Below, one piece after another: positions 54,229 to 64,000 of a stretch of DNA of 64,000 nt. Where the stretch lies: positions 1-64,000 of the forward strand of contig NZ_JACXGQ010000002.1 of NCBI RefSeq assembly GCF_022096995.1, given 5' to 3'. The translations under genes and the position numbers were made by a program. Source of the stretch: Yoonia sp. I 8.24. Lineage in GTDB: Bacteria; Pseudomonadota; Alphaproteobacteria; Rhodobacterales; Rhodobacteraceae. Each line of letters opens with the position of its first letter. Within the stretch, counting starts at the first letter, position 1. The notes under the pieces were generated by a model that was not told the DNA's origin, made no database searches, and saw nothing but the letters and a program-made list of their open reading frames with translations.

Positions 54229-54914
54229 TGTGGGGCCTGCGTTGCTGTGTCGATCCGACCACCGCGCAGACGCACAACACGGTCACAGCGCGCCGCAAGT
54301 TCGGGCGCATGGGTAACCATGATCAGGGTCGCGCCGTGTTTGTCGCGCAAATCAAACAGCAGATCCATGATCGCTTGCCCATTGGTTTCATCAAGATTGC
54401 CCGTCGGTTCATCCGCAAGCAAAATACGCGGACGCGGTGCCGAGGCGCGCGCAAGTGCGACGCGTTGCTGTTCGCCGCCTGACATTTGACTGGGGTAATG
54501 GTTGATCCGGTCGCCAAGGCCGACGGCCTCTAATTCTGCCTGTGCGCGGCAGAATGCATCGCCCGCGCCAGCTAATTCGAGCGGGGTTGCGACATTTTCA
54601 AGTGCAGTCATTGTCGGGATCAGGTGGAAAGATTGGAACACCACCCCCATATTGTCACTGCGAAAGCGGGCCAACTGGTCTTCGGTCATTGTTGTCAGCT
54701 CTTGGCCAAGCGCCATGATGCTTCCAGATGTGGCCTGTTCCAGCCCGCCCAAAAGCATAAGGAGAGACGATTTGCCCGATCCGCTAGGCCCGATAAGCCC
54801 CAATGTTTCGCCCGCTGCGATATCCAACGAGATATCATGCAAGATGTCGACGCGCCCTGCATTTCCGTCGAGGGATAGGTTGGTGCCAGAAATAGAAAAA
54901 ACAGGGTCGGTCAT
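54225..54914 (-). CDS. YbbA-type ABC transporter ATP-binding protein
   Basis: 229 residues. Walker A GLIGPSGSGKSSLLMLLGGL, Q-loop FQSFHLIPTM, signature YPSQMSGGEQQRVALARA and Walker B ILLADEPTGNLDE, the LolD/MacB-like group. It energises the FtsX-type permease encoded downstream. Its ATG (54912-54914) overlaps on the opposite strand with a possible ATG of the arylesterase gene. Confidence 0.92.
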   Translation of the reverse strand: MTDPVFSISGTNLSLDGNAGRVDILHDISLDIAAGETLGLIGPSGSGKSSLLMLLGGLEQATSGSIMALGQELTTMTEDQLARFRSDNMGVVFQSFHLIPTMTALENVATPLELAGAGDAFCRAQAELEAVGLGDRINHYPSQMSGGEQQRVALARASAPRPRILLADEPTGNLDETNGQAIMDLLFDLRDKHGATLIMVTHAPELAARCDRVVRLRGGRIDTATQAPQ

Positions 54915-54936
54915 GCGTGGGGCCTTTGGTCAGATC

Positions 54937-55599
54937 ATGTCTTTTGGATATGGCGCGCGCGGCGCATTTCGCAACCTTACTACTGCTGTTTTGCTAACAA
55001 CAAGTTCTGTTCAGGCCCAAACCGTCACAATCGCGGCACTCGGGGATAGTCTGACTGCGGGGTATGGCTTGCAGCAAGATGATGGCTTTGTGCCGCAATT
55101 GCAGGCGTGGCTGGACGGGCAGGGGGCGGATGTTCGGCTGATCAATGCTGGCGTGTCTGGGGATACGACGGCGGGCGGGCGCAGCCGGGTGGATTGGACC
55201 CTAACGCCGGATGTTGATGCGATGATCGTTGCGCTTGGCGGGAATGATTATTTGCGCGGGATTGATCCCGCAGTGAGTTTTGAAAATCTTGATGCAATTC
55301 TGGCCGCAGGGCAGGCGGCGGGCGTCGGCATGTTGTTGGTCGGGCTTGATGTGGGGGCGAACTATGGTGCGGAATATGAGGCAGCGTTTGAGCAAAACTA
55401 TGTGACGCTCGCGGCAAAATACGATGTTCCGCTTTACCCTGATTTTTTGGCGGGGATCCGCGCGGTGGTTGATACCCCCGCGGCGTTGGCCGAATTTGTG
55501 CAGTCAGATGGGCTGCATCCCAACCCCACTGGTGTGGGGTTGATCGTTGCAGATATCGGACCATCGGTTATGGAATTGATCGCAGCCTCCGTCGATTAA
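54937..55599 (+). CDS. tesA: Arylesterase / lysophospholipase (SGNH family, TesA-like)
   Basis: 220 residues with a signal peptide (GAFRNLTTAVLLTTSSVQA). Block I AALGDSLTAGYGL (Ser), block II around RLINAGVSGDTTAGG, block III VALGGNDYLRGIDP (Asn) and block V SDGLHPNPTG (Asp, His) form the SGNH site. It hydrolyses short acyl esters and lysophospholipids in the periplasm. A start at 54913 (eight residues more) is equally possible; that ATG shares bases with the ATG of the ABC gene on the other strand. It is the usual partner of ybbAP. Confidence 0.88.
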   Translation: MSFGYGARGAFRNLTTAVLLTTSSVQAQTVTIAALGDSLTAGYGLQQDDGFVPQLQAWLDGQGADVRLINAGVSGDTTAGGRSRVDWTLTPDVDAMIVALGGNDYLRGIDPAVSFENLDAILAAGQAAGVGMLLVGLDVGANYGAEYEAAFEQNYVTLAAKYDVPLYPDFLAGIRAVVDTPAALAEFVQSDGLHPNPTGVGLIVADIGPSVMELIAASVD

Positions 55600-58031
55600 G
55601 CCCGCATACGCGCGTAGCTTGGATCATAAGGGCCTGTTGCAATCACGCGGGCGCTCACCGGTGCGCCGATGACGTCAACCGTCAGCGCGGTATCGACCTG
55701 CGCCAGATCGGGGTTCACAAAGGCATAGGCCAGATTGAGCCCCGTGCGATGCCCCCAGTCACCTGATGTGACAGTGCCGACAATTGCCCCATCGTACCAG
55801 ACGGACGCGCCGCCATGGGCGGGGGCATCTTCGGTGTCGATCGCCAGTGTGACCAGTTTAACCTGCGGCCCGTCTTTAACGCGTTTGAGCAAAGCTGCCT
55901 TGCCAATAAAGTCACCTTTGTCGAGTTTGACAAACCGATCCAGCGCCGTCTCGAAAGGGTCGAATTCGGTCAAAATATCGGCTTTCCAGTGCAAGAACCC
56001 CTTTTCGACGCGCATGGAATCGACGGCCCGCGCACCAAAGAGACGCAGATCATGCGCCTGACCTGCTTTGCGCAATGCGGCATAGGCGGCATGAAGGTTT
56101 TCATTGGGGACGTGGATTTCATAGGCCAACTCGCCCGAGAAGCTCACGCCAAGCACCGTCGCAGGGGCGATCCCGATATGGGTTTCGCGCACCGACAGCC
56201 AAGGGAACGCCTCGCGTGACCAATCGCCGCGTGACGCCGCAGCAAGAACATCACGCGCTTTTGGCCCCGCCAGCACAAGGATAGTTTGGCTGTTGGTGAG
56301 GGATGTAATGGTGACATCTTCATCGGCGCGTAGATGGCTTTGCAACCAATCCATATCGTGGAATTCAGACGCGGCGGCAGAACCATACCACACCCGTTCT
56401 GGACCACGATCAGAGGCGGGCAGGTTGGCCACTGTGGCCTCGCCCTTCAGCAGGCCATGGTCGTTCAGAAGATACCCAAGCCCAACACGGCCTGCTCGTT
56501 TTGTGACGGTGCCACAGAACATGCGGTCAAGGAAACTATGCACGTCGTGGCCCGTCAGCTCAAAGCGGTTGAAGCCAGAAACTTCGGTCATGCCCACGCC
56601 GGTTGAAACGGCTTTGACCTCTGCCGCGACGACATCATGCACCTCGTTAAAGCGAAAACCGAGCGTTTCTTTAAAATCAGGGGTCGGCTTGATGTAGTCG
56701 ACGCGCTCCCATCCGTTGACAGTGCCCATCTCGGCACCTTCCGCCACGAGTACTGTGGTCAATGGCGTCGTTTTCATCGGGCGCCCGGCGGGGCGATGTT
56801 CATGCGGGAAGTGAAAGCGGAATTCGTTTTGGTAATCTTCGATCGCTTTGAGCGCGGTGAGCTCAACTGTCGCGTGACCGGTAAAGCGGCGCGGATCAAT
56901 GACCCAAGTGTCATATTGGGCTTCGCCGTGCACGATCTGCTGGGCGAGCAGCCAGCCGTGGCCACCGCCTTCACCTAGCCCCGCACGCAGACCAATGATG
57001 CAATACGCATTTCGTTTGCCCGGGATAGGCCCAACAAGCGGCGCACCGTCGATGGTGTAGGTGATGGGGCCGTTGACGATTTCGCGGATGCCCGTTTCCA
57101 TCAAGGCGGGCATCCGTTCAAACGCCCCCTCAAGCACATCGGTCACACGCTCAAGATCATCAGGGCACAGGGCATTGGTGAAATGTGGGTCGATCCCATC
57201 CATGCCCCATGTCCGGCAATCTTGTTCATAGAAACCGAGCAGAAGCCCGCCTTTTTCTTGGCGGCTGTAATAGTCGCTAATTGGACAACGCAGCAGGGGA
57301 ATCCGGTGACCAGCCTCAGCGATGGCCGGGATGTCTTCGGTCAGGAAATACTGGTGTTCCATCGAGGCAACAGGGTGCTGCACACCCATCATCGCGCCGA
57401 TTTCATTACAGCGATAGCCGCCCGCGTTCACCACGATTTCACATTTCACATCGCCCTTTTCCGTGTGGACGGTCCATGTGCTATCGGCGTGTTGGGTCAG
57501 GCCGGTGACGGGTGTGTGGCGGTTGACCTCGGCCCCGGCAAGGCGGGCGCGGCGCGCCAATGCCTGACAGAGCTGTGCAGGGTCAATGTGACCATCGGTT
57601 GGGTCCCACAAACCGCCCAAAAGGTTGTCGGTTGAAATGAGCGGGTGACGGCGGGCGCATTCTTCGGCGTCGATAACTTCAAATTCGACACCCATGCCTG
57701 CGGCCACTGACGCGAAATGCCGATAACCGTCCATCTGTTCCGCAGTGTTGGCCAGACGAATGCCGCCATCGCCGTAGTTATAGCCAACAGGATACTCTGG
57801 GTCGTCGCGCAGCTCTTTATACAGGTTGATCGAATGCGTTTTCAGCCCAACCATCGTCTGGGTCATGCCGAAGTTGGTGACCTGCGCAGCAGAGTGCCAC
57901 GTTGTGCCTGATGTGAGTTCGTCACGTTCAATCAGCATCACGTCGGTCCAGCCTTCCTGGGTCAGGTGATACAGGGCTGAACAGCCGGCGATCCCGCCGC
58001 CAATAACAACAACGCGTGCTTGGTCTCTCAT
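55596..58031 (-). CDS. FAD-dependent oxidoreductase with GcvT domain (dimethylglycine dehydrogenase-like), second copy
   Basis: 811 residues. VVVIGGGIAGCSALYHLTQ for FAD, SGTTWHSAAQVTNFG with the covalent-FAD His, then the FAO_M and GcvT domains up to the C-terminus (GEEAW-like GELAYEIHVPNENL and GLNLAYAFVNPDLAQVDTAL). It is paralogous to the protein at 741-3131 in architecture, though the sequence has diverged strongly. It oxidises an N-methylated amino acid, most likely dimethylglycine or sarcosine. The LysR regulator downstream on the same strand is encoded by its upstream neighbour at 58115, so the two may be regulatorily linked. It overlaps the arylesterase end by four bases. Confidence 0.9.
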   Translation of the reverse strand: MRDQARVVVIGGGIAGCSALYHLTQEGWTDVMLIERDELTSGTTWHSAAQVTNFGMTQTMVGLKTHSINLYKELRDDPEYPVGYNYGDGGIRLANTAEQMDGYRHFASVAAGMGVEFEVIDAEECARRHPLISTDNLLGGLWDPTDGHIDPAQLCQALARRARLAGAEVNRHTPVTGLTQHADSTWTVHTEKGDVKCEIVVNAGGYRCNEIGAMMGVQHPVASMEHQYFLTEDIPAIAEAGHRIPLLRCPISDYYSRQEKGGLLLGFYEQDCRTWGMDGIDPHFTNALCPDDLERVTDVLEGAFERMPALMETGIREIVNGPITYTIDGAPLVGPIPGKRNAYCIIGLRAGLGEGGGHGWLLAQQIVHGEAQYDTWVIDPRRFTGHATVELTALKAIEDYQNEFRFHFPHEHRPAGRPMKTTPLTTVLVAEGAEMGTVNGWERVDYIKPTPDFKETLGFRFNEVHDVVAAEVKAVSTGVGMTEVSGFNRFELTGHDVHSFLDRMFCGTVTKRAGRVGLGYLLNDHGLLKGEATVANLPASDRGPERVWYGSAAASEFHDMDWLQSHLRADEDVTITSLTNSQTILVLAGPKARDVLAAASRGDWSREAFPWLSVRETHIGIAPATVLGVSFSGELAYEIHVPNENLHAAYAALRKAGQAHDLRLFGARAVDSMRVEKGFLHWKADILTEFDPFETALDRFVKLDKGDFIGKAALLKRVKDGPQVKLVTLAIDTEDAPAHGGASVWYDGAIVGTVTSGDWGHRTGLNLAYAFVNPDLAQVDTALTVDVIGAPVSARVIATGPYDPSYARMRA

Positions 58032-58114
58032 GTCGATTTATCCGTGATATATGGGTATTTCCCCTATCAAAGCGCAACGGATCAAAGGGTCAATCTTGAA
58101 ACAACAGTTTCGTA

Positions 58115-59101
58115 TTATTCGAAACTAAGTTCCGAGATATCCAACGGCTCTGTCAGCCAAGGGTAGGCGGCGCAGGCGGGTTGGATGATCTCGCGCCGCA
58201 TGATTTGACGCAGCAATGTCGCGACGGCTTCGCGGGTGGGGATATCAATGGTATCGCGCGCAACAAGCGCTATGCGTCGCGAAAATGCTGGGAGCGGTAG
58301 CGGGTGTAACTGCGTGTTTTGCGCAAACCGTTGCGACCGCACAAAGCCGACAGGCGTGATGATCGACCATCCCGCCCCGCCTGCAATAATCGCCATGATT
58401 GATTGCACGCTGTCAAAATCTAAGCGGCGCGGCAGATCGATCTGATTGCGGGCCAGATGTGCAGCGATTTGTTTGCCGATTAAATGGTTTGGGTTGAAGC
58501 GCAGGAAATCCAGCTGTGCGCGCCCCCGAACGATATCCGCTGGCGCATCATTGTGCCCATCAGGCAGGGCCAACACAAAGGGATCACGCATAAGACGCAA
58601 GCGTGTGACACCCATCGCGGCATCATCGCTTTCGGCGACAACAGCAAGATCAATCTCTCCCTTTTGTAAAAGATCAGTGGCTTGATGGCTTGGGATATTG
58701 CGGATCGATAGTGTTGCTTTAGGCATTTCTTTGGCCAAGAAGGTCGCCAGCGCGGGGGTCACGTTGCTTTCAAATTCGTCGATCATACCGATGCGTAAGG
58801 ATCGGGCGTGCAGCAGGCCCGAAATCACCGTGGCATCCGCCGCACGCCGAATGTGATGCAAGCCTTTCGACAAATGTTGAAGCGCCTGATGCCCTTCCCG
58901 GGTCAGCACAAACGGACGCGACGTGCGGTCAAACAAGACCGTGCCTATCTGATCTTCAAGCCGGGCAATCTGGTGCGATATTGATGAAATCGACAGGCCC
59001 ATTTCAGCGGCCGCAGCTTGGATGGACCCGGTGCGCGCAACCCGTTCAAAAGCGTCCAACGCCTGCAATGATACACGTGGCAGTGACACCCAAAGCCCCA
59101 A
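58115..59101 (-). CDS. LysR-family transcriptional regulator (GcvA-like)
   Basis: 328 residues. N-terminal winged helix with VSLQALDAFERVARTGSIQA and EMGLSISSISHQIARLEDQI (about 8-66), and a LysR substrate-binding domain from ~95 on (RSLRIGMIDEFESN...). The domain VLALPDGHNDAPADIVRGR and the C-terminal end are of the GcvA type. It is 83 bases upstream of the DMGDH-like gene on the same strand and probably regulates it. The longest frame starts at 59101 (GTG-like position), and MGLWVSLPRVS may be shortened to the ATG nearer to the HTH. Confidence 0.85.
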   Translation of the reverse strand: MGLWVSLPRVSLQALDAFERVARTGSIQAAAAEMGLSISSISHQIARLEDQIGTVLFDRTSRPFVLTREGHQALQHLSKGLHHIRRAADATVISGLLHARSLRIGMIDEFESNVTPALATFLAKEMPKATLSIRNIPSHQATDLLQKGEIDLAVVAESDDAAMGVTRLRLMRDPFVLALPDGHNDAPADIVRGRAQLDFLRFNPNHLIGKQIAAHLARNQIDLPRRLDFDSVQSIMAIIAGGAGWSIITPVGFVRSQRFAQNTQLHPLPLPAFSRRIALVARDTIDIPTREAVATLLRQIMRREIIQPACAAYPWLTEPLDISELSFE

Positions 59102-59322
59102 TCAATTTCGATACATTGAGAACTGTGTCGGGGCCGGCCAAGGATGTCAAATACGTGGCTGGTTTAAATTTGAGGTAAGAGAATATGATGAGTTATGAGA
59201 AATTTAGTCAGTTCACGGCACATACATAAGGGTATGCAGCGGATCGGATGCCTAAAGTTCTGTCAAAACACATTAAGCGCGCGCGTAATTATGTGAATGC
59301 GATTTCGGGTAGGAAAAGTTAT

Positions 59323-59398
59323 TGGTGGAGCCTAGCGGGATCGAACCGCTGACCTCCTGCATGCCATGCAGGCGCTCTCCCAGCTGAGCTAAGGCCCC
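59323..59398 (-). tRNA. tRNA-Ala (GGC)
   Basis: A 76-base cloverleaf on the minus strand with encoded CCA (59323-59325). The anticodon loop ATGGCAT gives GGC (59363-59365). The acceptor stem GGGGCCT/AGGCTCC contains the G3-U70 pair that is the identity element of alanine tRNAs. Discriminator base A. Confidence 0.95.
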
Positions 59399-59458
59399 AT
59401 CATGATGACGCTGTCATCGGGTGCAACATATGTTGCGAGGTGCTGTCTATGCAGCGAA

Positions 59459-59490
59459 CCGGGCGAGATCAAGTGTAAAATCGCGCCCGG
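59459..59490 (-). terminator. Hairpin after the TIGR02300-type gene
   Basis: ccgggcg (59459-59465) pairs with cgcccgg (59484-59490), with gat/atc extending the stem after one mismatch. It lies 12 bases after the stop of the gene at 59502-59828 on the minus strand. There is only a weak T-stretch after it. Confidence 0.55.
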
Positions 59491-59501
59491 AACAGGTAAA
59501 A

Positions 59502-59828
59502 TTACTCGTCGTCGTTTGTCGCGACGTCAGCCAGTTCGTCGAGTGACACTGTATCTTCGTCATCGTCATCTTCGAGCACATCATCGCCCAGATCAACGTC
59601 ATCAGAATCATCATCGTCATCGAGTACCAGATCTTCTGCGTCGTCAGCCTCTTTGGCTTTCGCAGATTGCGCGTCTTCGGCGTCTGCGACCATGGTCCGG
59701 GTTTTGGACGTATCGACCGCCACTTCATTGCCTGTGTATGGGCTAATGATTGGTGTCGCGTTCAGGTCGTAAAAGCGTTTGCCGGTTTCAGGGCAAACAC
59801 GCTTTGTGCCCCATTCTTCCTTAGGCAT
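59502..59828 (-). CDS. TIGR02300-family acidic protein
   Basis: 108 residues. The first ~45 residues (PKEEWGTKRVCPETGKRFYD then ISPYTGNEVAVD) have a single Cys and a mostly conserved pattern, and the remainder is extremely acidic (about 40 Asp/Glu, for example DDDDSDDVDLGDDVLEDDD). Small proteins of this family are widespread in alphaproteobacteria and have no known role. The acidic tail suggests an intrinsically disordered partner-binding part. It is followed by a hairpin and the tRNA-Ala on the same strand. Confidence 0.88.
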   Translation of the reverse strand: MPKEEWGTKRVCPETGKRFYDLNATPIISPYTGNEVAVDTSKTRTMVADAEDAQSAKAKEADDAEDLVLDDDDDSDDVDLGDDVLEDDDDEDTVSLDELADVATNDDE

Positions 59829-59931
59829 AGGCTATCCCTTCAAATTCTTGTCTAACCCTTGCGGGTGATCGGTGCCAACTGCCATAAGCAGGCAGGCGTG
59901 TCAAAGCCTTTGACACATAAATCATGAGTAG

Positions 59932-60630
59932 TTGGATATGGGCCGTCATACGCTTGAAGGCAACCCCTCGATTGCGGTAGATTTACGCCGTTCTGCGCAG
60001 GCGCGTCGATTATCATTGCGTGTGTCTCGGCTGGACGGGCGTGTGACGCTGACAATGCCGGCGCGCACCCCCGACCGCGAGGCCTTTGCATTCTTGCGCG
60101 CGCAAGAAGATTGGCTACGCGGGCACCTTGCACAACTCAGTCCAGTGGTGCGCGCCGCTGTCGGTGGGGCCATGTTGTTACGCGGTCAAGAGGTACCGAT
60201 CCGCCATGCTGATGTGCCACGTTTGCAAATCAAACAGGATGCCATTTGGGTGCCAAACGGGGCCAAGCTGAACGGGGCTGCCCTGCAAGCCGCGCTCAAG
60301 GTGCTTGCACGCGATGCGCTAGCTGCGGCCTCTGATGCTTATGCGGCGCAGTTGGGGGTGACCTATACGCGGTTGACCATACGCGATACGCGATCGCGTT
60401 GGGGGTCGTGCAGTAGCGCTGGGGCGTTGATGTATGCTTGGCGGCTTATTTTGGCCCCACCAGCGGTGTTGGACTATGTTGCTGCACATGAGGTCGCGCA
60501 CTTGCGCGAAATGAACCATGCGCCCGCGTTCTGGGCGGTCGTGGCAGGGCTATGCCCGGATTATGAAATTCACCGGGTTTGGCTGCGAGAAAACGGGGAT
60601 CAGCTGCACCGTATTCAATTCGACGATTGA
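59932..60630 (+). CDS. YgjP/UtpA-like M48-type zinc metallopeptidase
   Basis: 232 residues. AAHEVAHLREMNHAPAFWAV carries HExxH (zinc ligands and catalytic Glu) with the third ligand His of the NHAPAFW motif, as in the DUF45/YgjP family. The beta-rich N-terminal part (YGLRR-like ARRLSLRVSRLDGRVTLTMP) is also typical. The ATG at 59938 (MGRHTLEG) is an alternative two codons on. Substrates are unknown. The GntR regulator gene follows after 33 bases. Confidence 0.86.
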   Translation: MDMGRHTLEGNPSIAVDLRRSAQARRLSLRVSRLDGRVTLTMPARTPDREAFAFLRAQEDWLRGHLAQLSPVVRAAVGGAMLLRGQEVPIRHADVPRLQIKQDAIWVPNGAKLNGAALQAALKVLARDALAAASDAYAAQLGVTYTRLTIRDTRSRWGSCSSAGALMYAWRLILAPPAVLDYVAAHEVAHLREMNHAPAFWAVVAGLCPDYEIHRVWLRENGDQLHRIQFDD

Positions 60631-60663
60631 CCGCAGCCCAGTTTGTGATCACATATTGGGATT

Positions 60664-61311
60664 ATGATCCAACCACGCCCCACCGACCCAACGATTGCCG
60701 CCCATGAACGGGTGTACCGTGCATTGCGTACGCGCATCATGCACGGCGAAATCGCCCCCGGCGAGGCGTTGACCCTGCGCGGGATTGGGCATGACTACGA
60801 TGTTTCGATGACCCCCGCGCGCGAAGCCGTGCGCCGCCTTGTGGCCGAAGGGGCCTTGTTTCTTTCGTCTTCGGGGCGCGTGTCGACGCCGGCACTATCC
60901 AACGACCGGATCGAAGAGCTTGCGACATTGCGGGCGTTACTTGAGCCAGAACTAGCGTCGCGTGCCTTGCCGCGTGCCCATTTTGCGCTGATCGACCGGC
61001 TTGAATCCATCAACAACGGCGTGAGCCAGATGATCGCGCGCCACGATTCGTCCGGCTATATTCGAATGAACCTTGAATTTCATCGCACGCTGTACCTGCG
61101 CGCGCAGGCACCTGCGATGTTGGCGATGACGGAAACAGTTTGGTTGCAGTTGGGGCCGACAATGTGCGCACTTTATGGGCGGTTGAACCGGACAGAGCCG
61201 CCCTATCATCACAAGCTGATTTTGGCGGCGCTGAAGGCAGGGGATGAACCGGGCTTGCGGCTTGCGGTGCGCACAGATGCGACGCAGGGTTTGCGGATGC
61301 TTAAGACCTAA
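60664..61311 (+). CDS. GntR-family transcriptional regulator (FCD type)
   Basis: 215 residues. The winged helix AAHERVYRALRTRIMHGEIA, then GEALTLRGIGHDYDVSMTPA and REAVRRLVAEGALFL (about 10-80) is that of the GntR family; the all-helical second half with NLEFHRTLYLRAQAPAML and HHKLILAALKAGD is an FCD ligand-binding domain. Metal ligands D/H in this FCD domain suggest an organic acid as inducer; the target is unknown. It is convergent with the TerB-like protein gene, overlapping it by four bases. Confidence 0.88.
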   Translation: MIQPRPTDPTIAAHERVYRALRTRIMHGEIAPGEALTLRGIGHDYDVSMTPAREAVRRLVAEGALFLSSSGRVSTPALSNDRIEELATLRALLEPELASRALPRAHFALIDRLESINNGVSQMIARHDSSGYIRMNLEFHRTLYLRAQAPAMLAMTETVWLQLGPTMCALYGRLNRTEPPYHHKLILAALKAGDEPGLRLAVRTDATQGLRMLKT

Positions 61312-62144
61312 GCGGCCTCTTCGGATGCATAGACGAGATCTAGCAGGCGGCGGAAATCCTCGCCGGGGATGCCCAGCCCATAGGCCAATTCCGTTGCAAA
61401 GGCATGTTCCACTGGGATCAAGCGTCCGCTCGCGATTGCCACTGACAAAATACCCTGCATCATCAAATCTTTTTCACGGTCGCGCAAACCTTTGCCAAAG
61501 GCGATAAAGTGATGTTCGTCTAGGCCCGCCGACATATCAATCGAATCAACCATTTGGATCACCTCTGAGGTCGGGTAATTCCGCCCGGTCAGGCGACGAA
61601 TGGTTTTGCGGATATGTGTGAGTTCAATCGAATCTACGATGCCATCGCATTTCGCCATGTGGCACATCGCAGACAAAATTCGAATGGCGGCTTTCTTGCG
61701 CATTGGCCCGCGCAGGTCATAGCCAAGCAGGGATTTGACACGGCGGATGATCACCGCAATGAGCCCTAAACACCCCGAAAGCAGCAGCCCATAAATGCCG
61801 AGCTTATGTTTCCAATCATTGCCCGCTACCGGGTTTATCTCAGCTGGAATAAGGCCTAGGGCCTGCGCTGCGACTATCTTGTCTTCGGAATAAAGCTGGT
61901 CATAGCTGGTTTCGCAGCCGTCGCTGGCCAATGCATACCCCTGCACATCGCTGGTTAAGACAATGCCGAAAACGACCAAATCATCGGTGACATAGCAAAG
62001 CGACATCATGGCTTCATCGGCGCCGGGAATCCGGGTGTCGGTCACAAACTCGAGACCCGGTGCACGCGTGACAATTTCGGTTTGGGCCTGCGCAGCAGAG
62101 CCAAAGGAGAAAACAAGGAAAAGGGCAACTAAGAGATAATTCAT
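61308..62144 (-). CDS. Membrane-anchored protein with C-terminal TerB-like domain
   Basis: 278 residues. A signal peptide (MNYLLVALFLVFSFGSAAQA) precedes a small periplasmic domain with two cysteines (SLCYVTDD and DGCETSYDQL), a membrane helix near 140-160 (GIYGLLLSGCLGLIAVIIRR) and a cytoplasmic ~110-residue helical domain (AMCHMAKCDGIVDSIELTHI) that resembles the TerB/DnaJ-associated helical fold. The ATG at 62144 with GAGAGCCG upstream is used; the open frame to 62291 would place a long non-conserved extension before the signal peptide. Function unknown. Confidence 0.7.
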   Translation of the reverse strand: MNYLLVALFLVFSFGSAAQAQTEIVTRAPGLEFVTDTRIPGADEAMMSLCYVTDDLVVFGIVLTSDVQGYALASDGCETSYDQLYSEDKIVAAQALGLIPAEINPVAGNDWKHKLGIYGLLLSGCLGLIAVIIRRVKSLLGYDLRGPMRKKAAIRILSAMCHMAKCDGIVDSIELTHIRKTIRRLTGRNYPTSEVIQMVDSIDMSAGLDEHHFIAFGKGLRDREKDLMMQGILSVAIASGRLIPVEHAFATELAYGLGIPGEDFRRLLDLVYASEEAA

Positions 62145-62326
62145 TTCGGCTCTCACAAAACGTTGACGCCTTAAAACATGGATTGGGTGCAAAAATGTGG
62201 CGGATATATGGTCGCAGATGCCTAATAGCGCTGCAAGGTTAACCATTTTTCCGAGAATTGTCTTTAGATTCGGATCAATAGAATTTCGCAACTGGCGCGC
62301 CGACCAACAATCGGCGCACCAAAGTG

Positions 62327-63715
<1,389 letters not shown>

Positions 63716-63781
63716 GGTGTCTCCTTTAGATTTCTTAGCTGTCGGACTTATGTCGGACAAATGTCGGTTTTTGGTCGGCGT

Positions 63782-64000
63782 CTAGAACAGCGCCGAGATT
63801 ATCATGAGCATGGTCGAGAGAAACCCCACAAACCAAATCAGCGAGCGCCAAGGCGTCCAGCCAAAATAATATGCGGGGACATAAAGAATACGGGCACCTA
63901 GATAGACCCAAGCGCAAATCGCGCTGAACCCGGTCCCCTTGTCACCCAGCGTGATCACGACCACGGCAATGGTGAATAAGATTAACGCCTCAAAGTGGTT
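63782..64000 (-). CDS. MAPEG-family membrane protein (N-terminus beyond window)
   Basis: The last 72 residues of a small membrane protein; the frame is open at the window edge. NHFEALILFTIAVVVITLGD is a MAPEG signature (an Asn-x-x-Glu helix motif), followed by two further helices (AWVYLGARILYVPAYYFGW and SLIWFVGFLSTMLMIISAL). MAPEG proteins include glutathione transferases and proteins of unknown role. It precedes lpd on the same strand, separated by 66 bases. Confidence 0.85.
   Translation of the reverse strand, partial: NHFEALILFTIAVVVITLGDKGTGFSAICAWVYLGARILYVPAYYFGWTPWRSLIWFVGFLSTMLMIISALF

Overview
The window looks like chromosome of an alphaproteobacterium of the Rhodobacteraceae (roseobacter group). 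Signs are the mreB-mreC-mreD-mrdA-rodA block, an SseB-like protein, a small acidic TIGR02300-type protein, two giant FAD/GcvT oxidoreductases of the dimethylglycine dehydrogenase type, a TRAP transporter tied to 5-oxoprolinase genes, and a very short-leadered leucine attenuator in front of leuA. This placement is inferred from gene content, not from a database search.

Layout. 1-5.6 kb: an RpiR-type regulator (cut by the window edge) divergent from a four-gene catabolic operon (DMGDH-like oxidase, BKACE/DUF849 enzyme, GNAT acetyltransferase, class III aminotransferase). 5.6-8.2 kb: degenerate non-coding DNA around a DMT permease and a cupin. 8.2-14.3 kb: a MarR-like regulator divergent from a TRAP transporter (dctPQM) and pxpBCA, a likely 5-oxoproline uptake and hydrolysis operon. 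14.3-29.6 kb: an accessory island, more AT-rich in places, ending at the 3' end of a tRNA-Gln gene. 29.7-64 kb: core genome, including a BON/MscS channel, kdsA with capsule-export genes, nhaA, a uracil-DNA-glycosylase-like protein, the cell-shape operon, leuA, an 18-repeat MORN protein, nadE, gltX, an ABC exporter with an arylesterase, the second DMGDH paralogue with a LysR regulator, tRNA-Ala, a zinc peptidase, a GntR regulator, lpd and a partial MAPEG protein.

The island is the exciting part. It packs three different nucleotide-second-messenger synthases into about 6 kb: a DisA_N-like diadenylate-cyclase protein (23012-24301), a CBASS CD-NTase with a Cap2-type E2-E1 protein (25201-28085), and a minimal CRISPR polymerase, mCpol (28735-29109). 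Two different Cap15-like two-TM/beta-barrel effectors are interleaved with them (24370-25101 and 28128-28742). The mCpol plus 2TM-beta pair has the layout of a Panoptes anti-phage system, in which a constitutively made decoy nucleotide holds the effector off. The CBASS lacks a Cap3 protease gene. Which 2TM-beta protein answers to which cyclase is open, and the DAC protein with its upstream PD-(D/E)XK nuclease may be a further, undescribed system.

Further left in the island lies a four-gene module of unknown role: a trypsin-like protease divergent from an operon of an SGNH hydrolase, a 3-TM protein and an exported protein. Fragments of a UvrD-like helicase and a radical SAM enzyme show that the island has been rearranged. 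All functional statements rest on reading motifs by eye.
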